From assembly GCA_029880775.1 (NCBI GenBank), contig JAOUNV010000017.1, forward strand, positions 1-11,530: a stretch of DNA of 11,530 bases, given 5' to 3'. The DNA comes from Nitrospinota bacterium. Lineage in GTDB: Bacteria; Nitrospinota_A; UBA7883. This document shows, in pieces, positions 1 through 6,287 of the stretch; the first letter of the stretch is position 1, and each line of letters starts with the position of its first letter. The translations under genes and the position numbers were made by a program. Under the pieces are notes generated by a model. The model was not told the origin of the DNA. It saw only the letters and a program-made list of their open reading frames with translations, and ran no database searches.

Positions 1-317
1 GGCCGAATCGGCTCTTTCTCGCTCTCCGGTTTCTTTTCATCCTCCAAGTCAGCCGATTCTGCAGGCTGTCGCTCTGGCTCGGATATATCTGGTTGAGTAT
101 CCGCCACGCTCTCCGGCGCTGGGGCGGCCTTTTTCGGGCTCACTCCAGCTTTCAGCCTACCCCTGACTTTAACGGACTTGCCGCCCATTCCCAAAAATCT
201 TCGCGTGACCTTCATTTCCTCGAATTCTACAACGGCGCTGTCGGTCACATTCAACGTTTCCATGATTCGCGCTTTAGCTTCTTCGTTTGATTTCGCTTCT
301 GCTTCAACCCATTCCAT
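1..317 (-). CDS. jag: Jag/KhpB-type RNA-binding protein, N-terminal part (truncated by window edge)
   Basis: This is a partial gene: 105 codons are visible and the rest lies beyond the left edge. The ATG at 317 is preceded by AGGA about 8 bases upstream, and this site overlaps the stop codon of yidC (TAG at 327-329). Residues 1-55 match the Jag N-terminal domain: an MEWVEAEAKS opening, a helix (NEEAKARIMETLNV), then FLGMGGKSVKVRGRL, the family's glycine-rich FGxGGKxxKV block. From about residue 58 the chain becomes a Pro/Ala/Glu-rich acidic linker (PKKAAPAPES, DEKKPESEKE). In this family such a linker leads to KH and R3H domains that bind RNA; these would lie outside the window. Jag commonly follows yidC, as here, and the tight spacing suggests co-transcription. 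The family call is based on the N-terminal domain and the gene order. Confidence 0.88.
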   Translation of the reverse strand, partial: MEWVEAEAKSNEEAKARIMETLNVTDSAVVEFEEMKVTRRFLGMGGKSVKVRGRLKAGVSPKKAAPAPESVADTQPDISEPERQPAESADLEDEKKPESEKEPIR

Positions 318-326
318 ATTTTTTTC

Positions 327-2138
327 CTATACTGTTTTTTCTTTTGGTCCGCTTTCGTCAAAACTCTCGCGGTTGATGATCCACTGCTGAATGATCGAGA
401 GGATGTTGTTCACCATCCAGTAGAGGATCAGACCGGAAGGAAACGAGAGGAACATGAATGTAAAGACCACCGGCATAATAAGCATTATCTGCCGCTGGGT
501 AGGATCCCCGGTGGAAGGCGTCATCCATTGTTGCAAGAACATTGTGCCCCCCATTATTACAGGCGTCACGTAGTAGGGATCCTGGGCGGTAAGGTCCGTG
601 ATCCACAAGATCCACGGCACGCCTTTTAGCTCTATTGACTCGTACAACACCTTGTACAGCGCAAAGAAGATGGGAATCTGCAAAACCATAGGAAGGCATC
701 CACCCACAGGATTGACCTTGTTTTCCTTGTAGAACGCCATCAATTCCCTGTTCAGCTTATCCTTATCGTCCTTGTACAGCTCTTGCAGCTTCTTCATCTG
801 CGGCTGATATTTCTGCAGCTTTTTCATGGACCGAAATCCCTTCTGGGACACGGGGAAAAGCACCACCTTGGTCAACACAGTCAGCATGACGATGGCCCAG
901 CCCCAGTTGCCCAGCACCGAGTGGAACTTGTCCAACAGCCAGAAAAGCGGCTGCGCTATAACGTTGAACCAGCCGTAATCTATTATCACTTTCTGGTCGT
1001 CGGCATACTCCCTTAGAATTTCGTGTCGTTTAGGCCCCAGAAAGAACCTGATGGAGTGTGTCGAGTCTGTGGAGTACTCCCACTCCAGGGTGGTGTTGTA
1101 CCCATCGATATAGTTGGTTCTCACCAGTGACTCGCTAGATCCTTGAGGCATGCCGATCACGGCGTAATACTTGTGGGTGAAGGCGGCCCACACGATATCC
1201 CCCATATACTCGCGGACTCTCTTATCCTCGTCCGGGTCGTCCATGCGGAACTGGTTGCCGATCTTTAGCATGGCCCGGTGGTATGACAGGTACTGCATGG
1301 TGATCGGCTCGTCGTCGTTGAGCCCGAACCAGACAAGTGAATATTTGAATTCGCCCCATTGCGGCGCGGAGGTCACCTCCACGGAAAAATCGAACTCATA
1401 CTCACCGGGACTGAACACGAATGTTTTGCGGATAGTGACTCCGGAGGAATCGGACAGCTCGAAAGTCAACTTCGTGGGCCGTCCGGCGTCTCTGATATCT
1501 ATATTGTTGGAAACGGCGTTATGGCTGAATATCCGGGTGTTTATTATCCTGGAGAATTCCTCTTTCGGGAACTTGAGCCCCAAAGTGGGATATGTGGTGA
1601 CTCTAATGAAATCCGCCTCGTCTCCATCCGCCTTTGCTTCCTTGAATTCTTTATCCTGCTCCAGCTTGAAAGCCGCCGGGTCCAGGATCAGCTCTGAAGG
1701 TTCGCCCTCCTGGTTGTTCAGGCCATGTAGCTTATAGCTTTTCAGGGTGGCGCCGCGGGCGGAAAGAACCACTGTGGTGGCGCCTGTGTGGATGGTGATC
1801 AACTCTTCAGAAGAAGAGGCCGAACCGGTGGAAGAAGCCGCTTTTGCCGCCGATTCCATCCCCATAGCGGCGTCTGCGGGGATGAAGTTCGGAGATTCCG
1901 ATGAAACCGGATCCGCTTTCTTGGCTACATCGGTTCCAGCGGCTTGATCATCGGTCACGCCCGCTACCTTCGTCTGCCCCTCCGCCTGGGCCAATTGTCT
2001 CTTCTCCTCCGCCTCCAGCATCTGCTTTTGGCCCTCTTGCTCCAGATATTGGCCAAAACGCACCTGGTAGTAGGCGTTATAGAGGAATATCAGCGAAAAA
2101 GCCAGTATTAGGGATATGATGAAATTTCTATCAAGCAT
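327..2138 (-). CDS. yidC: YidC/Oxa1 membrane protein insertase
   Basis: YidC inserts and folds inner-membrane proteins, alone or with SecYEG. The 603-residue product has the Gram-negative layout. TM1 is at about residues 5-22. A low-complexity linker rich in Ala, Ser, Glu and Gln follows (about 32-110). A large periplasmic beta domain covers about 112-385. The conserved insertase core with five TM segments runs from about 392 to 590. Hallmarks are WGWAIVMLTVLTKVVLFP, the cytoplasmic hairpin from about 433 to 475, and NPVGGCLPMVLQIPIFFALY at 476-495. The positive residue expected in the hydrophilic groove is Lys424 (LTK); E. coli has Arg here. The C-terminus is short and charged. The ATG overlaps the yidD stop by one base (TGATG), and no good Shine-Dalgarno sequence is visible, so translational coupling to yidD is likely. 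Confidence 0.98.
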   Translation of the reverse strand: MLDRNFIISLILAFSLIFLYNAYYQVRFGQYLEQEGQKQMLEAEEKRQLAQAEGQTKVAGVTDDQAAGTDVAKKADPVSSESPNFIPADAAMGMESAAKAASSTGSASSSEELITIHTGATTVVLSARGATLKSYKLHGLNNQEGEPSELILDPAAFKLEQDKEFKEAKADGDEADFIRVTTYPTLGLKFPKEEFSRIINTRIFSHNAVSNNIDIRDAGRPTKLTFELSDSSGVTIRKTFVFSPGEYEFDFSVEVTSAPQWGEFKYSLVWFGLNDDEPITMQYLSYHRAMLKIGNQFRMDDPDEDKRVREYMGDIVWAAFTHKYYAVIGMPQGSSESLVRTNYIDGYNTTLEWEYSTDSTHSIRFFLGPKRHEILREYADDQKVIIDYGWFNVIAQPLFWLLDKFHSVLGNWGWAIVMLTVLTKVVLFPVSQKGFRSMKKLQKYQPQMKKLQELYKDDKDKLNRELMAFYKENKVNPVGGCLPMVLQIPIFFALYKVLYESIELKGVPWILWITDLTAQDPYYVTPVIMGGTMFLQQWMTPSTGDPTQRQIMLIMPVVFTFMFLSFPSGLILYWMVNNILSIIQQWIINRESFDESGPKEKTV

Positions 2139-2347
2139 CAGGGAACCGGATCAAACCCGCCTTTGTGGAAGGGAGTGCATCTTACGAGCCGGCCGGCGGA
2201 CATAAAGCCCCCCCGCAAGGCCCCATGGCGTTCCACCGCATCGGCGGCGTATTCCGAGCAAGTGGGGACATGGATGCACGCTGGAGGCAAGAAAGGCGAA
2301 ACTAGCGCCTTGTAAACTCTCAGCAAGAAGATAATCAAACTTTTCAT
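2138..2347 (-). CDS. yidD: YidD membrane protein insertion efficiency factor
   Basis: This 69-residue protein belongs to the small YidD family, which assists YidC-dependent insertion at the inner face of the membrane. It has an amphipathic N-terminal helix (KSLIIFLLRVYKALVSPFLP). The conserved cysteine region follows (PPACIHVPTCSEYAADAVERHG, with Cys24 and Cys30). A third cysteine sits in RLVRCTPFHKGGFDPVP (Cys57), and this HKGGxDPVP ending is diagnostic. Length is typical. The ATG is preceded closely by AGGA. The gene lies 56 bases downstream of rnpA and overlaps yidC by one base, the standard rnpA-yidD-yidC order. Confidence 0.97.
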   Translation of the reverse strand: MKSLIIFLLRVYKALVSPFLPPACIHVPTCSEYAADAVERHGALRGGFMSAGRLVRCTPFHKGGFDPVP

Positions 2348-2403
2348 ATTTCCTGGAACACCGTCGGCTGGAAGGATGTCAATTTGTAGGCCAGCCCGCC
2401 GTA

Positions 2404-2889
2404 TTATTCGGCGAAATCAAGAAAGTCTCTAAGGATGTTCCTGTACTCCAGGTCACTAGCGCCTGGAGACACCCTGATTACTATGTCCAAATCCCTGACG
2501 AGGCGGAACCTATGGCGCCTGAAAACCTCGCGCAACAGCCGCTTGTACCTATTCCGTTTCACGGCATTGCCGACCTTCCGACCGACATCAAGGCCGACCC
2601 TGGATCGGCCAAGCCTGTTGGCTAAATAATATATAGAGATCCTGGGGCCTCTGTAGCGCTTTCCTTGCCTGAAAACCTTGACAAATTCCGGTCGCTTCCG
2701 GAGCCTGGAATCCTTGGCAAAACCATAGCCCGGATTTGCTACACAGTCAGGCGCTTGCGCCCCTTGGCTCTCCGCCTCTTTAAAACCAATCTCCCGCTCT
2801 TGGTCCTGGATCGAACCAGAAACCCATGAGTCCGCTTTCGCGGGGTACTGTGAGGCTGATATGTACGTTTCACCGTTATTCTCCTTCAC
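2404..2889 (-). CDS. rnpA: RNase P protein component, with N-terminal extension overlapping rpmH
   Basis: RnpA is the protein cofactor of RNase P, which matures the 5' end of tRNA. The conserved core starts near residue 56 (GFAKDSRLRKRPEFVKVFRQG). It carries the RNR signature NAVKRNRYKRLLREVFR at about 108-123 and ends at residue 161, so the core is about 106 residues, normal for the family. The first 55 residues are an extra, low-complexity stretch with no family resemblance. In this frame a TAG (2893-2895) lies two codons upstream of GTG 2889, and codons 2-62 contain no ATG, GTG, TTG or CTG, so GTG 2889 is the only canonical start. Codons 6-50 overlap rpmH in another frame. The GTG has only a weak Shine-Dalgarno sequence (TTAGG), which suggests lower output than L34. 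The alternative is a one-base sequence error near 2720-2723 that hides a conventional ATG at 2726. The gene identity is secure; the start is less so. Confidence 0.9.
   Translation of the reverse strand: MKENNGETYISASQYPAKADSWVSGSIQDQEREIGFKEAESQGAQAPDCVANPGYGFAKDSRLRKRPEFVKVFRQGKRYRGPRISIYYLANRLGRSRVGLDVGRKVGNAVKRNRYKRLLREVFRRHRFRLVRDLDIVIRVSPGASDLEYRNILRDFLDFAE
2739..2873 (-). CDS. rpmH: Ribosomal protein L34, nested inside rnpA
   Basis: This is a 44-residue ORF, too short for usual cut-offs, in a different frame from rnpA on the same strand. Its product begins (M)KRTYQPHSTPRKRTHGF, continues VRSRTKSGRLVLKRRR and ends AKGRKRLTV. This is the complete L34 signature (KRTYQPS, KRTHGF, T-K-x-G-R, VL-RRR-KGR) at exactly the usual length, with 50S subunit function. 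The start is GTG at 2873, with a perfect AAGGAG (2886-2881) seven bases upstream. The stop is TAG at 2741-2739. The whole gene lies within codons 6-50 of the long rnpA ORF. L34 normally precedes rnpA as a separate gene; here no separate copy is found between rnpA and the next gene upstream. Identity is very secure. Confidence 0.96.
   Translation of the reverse strand: MKRTYQPHSTPRKRTHGFLVRSRTKSGRLVLKRRRAKGRKRLTV
2881..2886 (-). promoter_or_regulatory. Shine-Dalgarno of rpmH, just inside the rnpA start
   Basis: AAGGAG lies seven bases before the rpmH GTG (2873), which decides that start. The same bases form codons 2 and 3 of the long rnpA ORF. Ribosomes starting at the rnpA GTG (2889) and at the rpmH GTG must therefore compete for overlapping footprints. 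Confidence 0.85.
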
Positions 2890-3164
2890 GGCCTAATTCT
2901 TTATAATAACGAGATATCCTATTATGGACGTGCGTCTGCGTCAATCCAATTTAACACCTTATTTCATTTCAATAGTTTAGTCAACTTTTTCGTTGTATAG
3001 ATTACCGCGCCCCAGTTAATTTATCGGGAGGCGTATATTTTGAATTGTCAGCTTCCGGCCAGAAGAACGTCTGCCCCCTTCCCCCGGGCCGACGCGGATT
3101 ATACATTCCTAAGCCATTGAAATGTGCTACTATTTTTTAAATCGAATATGGGATATGGACTGCA
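2890..3164. other. Divergent intergenic region between rpmH/rnpA and the lipoprotein gene
   Basis: This AT-rich stretch separates the minus-strand rpmH-rnpA operon from the plus-strand lipoprotein gene. The minus-strand promoter is listed separately. On the plus strand, TGCTACTAT at 3125-3133 resembles an extended -10 and would start transcription near 3140, about 25 bases before the lipoprotein ATG; its -35 is poor. dnaA, a common neighbour of rpmH, is absent here. I see no DnaA-box cluster that would mark an origin. Confidence 0.5.
2916..2944 (-). promoter_or_regulatory. Probable sigma70 promoter for rpmH-rnpA-yidD-yidC-jag
   Basis: The -35 box TTGACG (2944-2939, five of six consensus bases) is separated by 17 bases from the -10 box TAGGAT (2921-2916, four of six). 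Transcription would start near 2909, about 20 bases before the rnpA GTG and 36 before the rpmH GTG. A second, weaker candidate lies upstream: TTGACT (2984-2979), 17 bases, then TAAGGT. The calls are by eye. Confidence 0.6.
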
Positions 3165-3668
3165 ATGGGCAACACGTTAAGAATAGTGGTGACGCTGGTT
3201 TTCGCCGTTTCCATCAGCGCCTGCGCCACTTTTGGCGGCAAGGATGGGTCGGGCAATTCGAAACGGCGCTTTACGGCTCATTCTATTATCTATTCACGGG
3301 CTCCGGAGCCGACCGTCACCACGAAGGTTTTCCGCACCGAGATCTTAACGCTTACCCGATCAAGCACAAGAAGTTTCCGATTCAGCAATTACGTTAATAA
3401 ACAGAAAAATCCAGACGTGGTGGTGACGCTGGCGCTCTCCGGCGCCAGGGCCGGGCTGGCCATTTACGATGGAGCCGGCAACCCTATGATGCAGTTTCCC
3501 AGCGGCAAGGTTATCCGTGACCTGGTGGAGTTCGAAACGGAGAATAAGGAGGGCTCCACGAAAATACGCTGGTTCTTAGCGCCAAAAATGATCCTCAGCA
3601 TTTTCGAGGCTTATGACGCCAACGGTGTTATGGGCTACTCGGAGAACACTGTATACCTGCTCAAATAA
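3165..3668 (+). CDS. Hypothetical small lipoprotein
   Basis: I do not recognise a family. The 167-residue product starts with a short signal peptide: MGNTLRIVV, a hydrophobic stretch, then SISAC. Ile17-Ser-Ala-Cys20 is a plausible lipobox, so the mature protein would be lipid-anchored at Cys20 in a membrane facing the periplasm. The mature part is basic and Ser/Thr-rich at first (about 30-80), then predicted as mostly beta (VVVTLALSGARAGLAIYDG, TKIRWFLAP), ending SENTVYLLK. There are no other cysteines and no catalytic motif I can name. ATG 3165 is chosen because it directly precedes the signal peptide; its Shine-Dalgarno sequence is weak. The gene is convergent with the kinase downstream, with only five bases between the stops and no terminator visible there. 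Confidence 0.8.
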   Translation: MGNTLRIVVTLVFAVSISACATFGGKDGSGNSKRRFTAHSIIYSRAPEPTVTTKVFRTEILTLTRSSTRSFRFSNYVNKQKNPDVVVTLALSGARAGLAIYDGAGNPMMQFPSGKVIRDLVEFETENKEGSTKIRWFLAPKMILSIFEAYDANGVMGYSENTVYLLK

Positions 3669-3673
3669 CGCGG

Positions 3674-6151
3674 CTAGCTGTCTTCTCCACCGCTGTCTAT
3701 CACCTCCCGCACCGCGCTGATCAATTGCTGTGCGTTGTAGGGCTTCGGCAGAAAGTGGGAAATCGCCCCGTTTTCCGGAAATATATCTTCCATCGACTTG
3801 TCGAATCCGGAGGTGAGGATCACGGAAACTTTCTTCTGGCGCATGCTCAGTTTTTTTAGAGTCTCCCGCCCGTCCATCACCGGCATGGAAAGGTCCAGGA
3901 GAACCAGCTTTATTTCCTCGGAGTTTCTGGAAAATACCTCCAGCCCCTCTTTGCCGTTGGAGGCGGTGAAGACCTTGTACCCGCTCATGTCCAGCGCTAT
4001 ACGGCATGCGCCACGAAGATACTCCTCATCCTCTATGACCAGGATGGCGCCCCGGGATTGTTTTGATATCTTCTCCTGAGCCTGCCCATCGGGCTCCACT
4101 GCCGAAACATCGCCCATGGGGAACATCGCAGATATCGTGGCGCCTTTCCCCGGAACGCTTTGCACCGCCACGGCCCCCCCGTGGGCGCGGACGATGCCCA
4201 GAACCACCGCCAATCCCAGTCCTCGGCCGGTGGGTTTTGTGGTGTAAAACGGATCGAAAATCTTTTGTATAGTCTCCTCTTTCATGCCAGGGCCATTGTC
4301 GGCCACCTCAAAGACCAGGCACGGCCCCTCCGGCATGTCGGGCGATTCGCAATATATTCCATCCAACTCCATGGCGCATTCCGCCTTCCAGGTGCGGATT
4401 GTCACCCTCCCCCCTTCCTCGCCGAGGGCTTCTGCGGCATTGGATATCAGGTTCATCACCACTTGCTGGAAACCCGCCACATCCAGCAAGGCCGGAGGCA
4501 GACTGGGGGACAGATCCATCGATAATTCTACCTTCTTGGAAAAGGAAACCTGCAGCAACCTGGCCATTTCACCTATCACCTGGTTCGGGTCCACCTTCTT
4601 TTGGGCGGCGGATCCTTTCCCGGTATAAGCTAGCATCTGTCTGCAGATCTCCGCGCTTCGCCGGGCGGCCCTCATCGCTTCATCTATATGGTCCCGAGCC
4701 TCACCGCTCATAGTCGATTCCAGCCGCGCCAGATCCAGGTTCAACATGATGGTGGCGAGCAGATTGTTGAAATCATGCGCCACACCGCTGGCCAGCAGCC
4801 CCATACTCTCTGCCTTCTGCGCCTGCCGCATCCTCTCTTCTAGTATCCTCTGTTCTTCTTCCATCCGGCGCCGGGCCTCTTTTTCCCTGATGAGGGAAAT
4901 GCCCAATCCCGCATCCAAGGCAAGATCCCTGAGAAGATCTATCTCCTCCTGGTCGAAGGCGTCACGTTCCCTGGAATAGACCATCAGCGCCCCCCAGGAA
5001 ACTTCTTCCACAATAATCGGAAAAGCCCCGGAAGAAGCGAACCCCTGCTTGAGCGCCGCTTCGCGCCACGGGGCGATTCCGGTATCGCTGGTCGTGTCGC
5101 GGTTCACTACAGGGGCAAGAGTCCTGATCGAGGTTCCCGTAGGCCCTCGGCCGGATGGTTCGTCGGCCCAGGTTACAGTGATGCCTTTTAAATAGTCGGA
5201 CGCAAACCCGGCATGGGCGACGGGGTCTACCGTCTTCTTTTCATCGTTCATTTTTAAGCCGATCCACGCCATCTTATACCCGCCTATCTGCACCATGATG
5301 TTGCAGATTTTGCTCAAAAACGAAAATTCGCTACTCGCTTCGATCAGCTCATGATTTACAGCATTCAGCGCCCGTAACGCCCGGTTGGCCCTTCGCAAGC
5401 TTCTCTGAGCCGAATCGAGCCTCAGAGAAGCCTCTTTATTTTCGGTTATGTCCTCCTTGACACCAAGAAAGCCCTTCGGCCGCCCCTCTTCGTCAATGAT
5501 GGGTGAGATGAAAGCCCGCTCCCAATACATATCCCCGTTCTTCCGTTTGTTCAGGAACTCGCCCTTCCACTCTTCGCCATTTTTGATCGTCTTCCACAGT
5601 TCCTTATGCACCTCCGGAGGGGTGAAGCCGGACTTTAGGATACCTGGGGTTTTCCCCAGCAGATCATCCAGGCGGTATCCTGTGACATCCAAAAACTTGT
5701 TGTTGGCGTAGGTGATAGCCCCCCCCTCGTCGGTCATCACCATGGAAACGGAACAATGGTCCATCGCCCTGGCGAACAGCTCCGCTTTCTCATCCCCAGC
5801 CCCAGAGCCCGGCACAACATGAGCATGGGCCTCCAGGGCAGGCCCTTTGTCTATGCAGGAGATAGGATTGAACTCAAACTTCATAGGCAGGGCGTTTCCA
5901 TTGGCTGCCAGTACATCCAGCCGGGCGGTGGTGGCCCTTCCAGCCTTGACATGGTCTATGGCTTTTTCCAGGGCTTTCACATTCGGTTCGGATGGATTCA
6001 TGATTTCCGGCAACGTTTTCGGAGCCTGGCTGGCCGTATATCCCATGATCGATTGGAGGGAGGAGGAGGCGAAAGTGATCTTCAGGTCTAAATCACACAA
6101 GAAGAATATAGAGTGTGAGTCAACGCGCTCTTTTTCGACTATGTTTCTCAT
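3674..6151 (-). CDS. Hybrid sensor histidine kinase (PAS-PAS-GAF-HisKA-HATPase-REC)
   Basis: The 825-residue protein has no obvious TM segment, so it is probably a cytoplasmic sensor. A divergent PAS-like domain lies at about 12-115, and a clear PAS/PAC at about 125-240 (DEGGAITYANNKFLDVTGY to GFLGVKEDITENK). A GAF-like domain spans about 265-422, followed by a charged coiled coil at 423-450. The kinase is NtrB-like: phospho-acceptor His459 in ASGVAHDFNNLLA, N-box NLISNAAEAL (568-577), G1 DNGPGM (618-623), F-box FDPFYTTK, and G2 GRGLGL. A C-terminal receiver (about 701-818) has the acidic pair Glu707/Asp708, phospho-acceptor Asp753 (LLDLSMP) and Lys803 (LPKPY), so it looks active. ATG 6151 follows GGTGAG. 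A gap of 136 bases to the upstream kinase gene contains a weak promoter candidate (TAGACA, 16 bases, TACTAT at 6290-6263). The signal is unknown, and no cognate DNA-binding regulator is encoded nearby. Confidence 0.95.
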   Translation of the reverse strand: MRNIVEKERVDSHSIFFLCDLDLKITFASSSLQSIMGYTASQAPKTLPEIMNPSEPNVKALEKAIDHVKAGRATTARLDVLAANGNALPMKFEFNPISCIDKGPALEAHAHVVPGSGAGDEKAELFARAMDHCSVSMVMTDEGGAITYANNKFLDVTGYRLDDLLGKTPGILKSGFTPPEVHKELWKTIKNGEEWKGEFLNKRKNGDMYWERAFISPIIDEEGRPKGFLGVKEDITENKEASLRLDSAQRSLRRANRALRALNAVNHELIEASSEFSFLSKICNIMVQIGGYKMAWIGLKMNDEKKTVDPVAHAGFASDYLKGITVTWADEPSGRGPTGTSIRTLAPVVNRDTTSDTGIAPWREAALKQGFASSGAFPIIVEEVSWGALMVYSRERDAFDQEEIDLLRDLALDAGLGISLIREKEARRRMEEEQRILEERMRQAQKAESMGLLASGVAHDFNNLLATIMLNLDLARLESTMSGEARDHIDEAMRAARRSAEICRQMLAYTGKGSAAQKKVDPNQVIGEMARLLQVSFSKKVELSMDLSPSLPPALLDVAGFQQVVMNLISNAAEALGEEGGRVTIRTWKAECAMELDGIYCESPDMPEGPCLVFEVADNGPGMKEETIQKIFDPFYTTKPTGRGLGLAVVLGIVRAHGGAVAVQSVPGKGATISAMFPMGDVSAVEPDGQAQEKISKQSRGAILVIEDEEYLRGACRIALDMSGYKVFTASNGKEGLEVFSRNSEEIKLVLLDLSMPVMDGRETLKKLSMRQKKVSVILTSGFDKSMEDIFPENGAISHFLPKPYNAQQLISAVREVIDSGGEDS

Positions 6152-6287
6152 TACTCACCAACCAAATGTGCGCTACGGCGCATTACCAGTGTATACCGAT
6201 CATATTGCAACGGCCAGGCAACACCAATTTTTCCTCAGGTATGGCGACTTTTCAAAATCGTAATAGTATAAAGACCACTGCCGTTGT

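Noticed and set aside
1171..1737. Plus-strand open frame of 188 codons opposite yidC
   Set aside because: It is antisense to yidC, which is fully supported; the product has no recognisable motif and the frame is a shadow of yidC codon use.
3040..3120. 26-codon plus-strand frame from TTG 3040 with GGGAGG upstream
   Set aside because: The Shine-Dalgarno-like sequence is attractive, but the product is low-complexity, the start is TTG and the frame is too short to judge. There is no supporting evidence.
2890..3164. Replication origin beside rpmH
   Set aside because: rpmH is often near dnaA and oriC, but I find neither dnaA nor a cluster of TTATCCACA-like boxes here.
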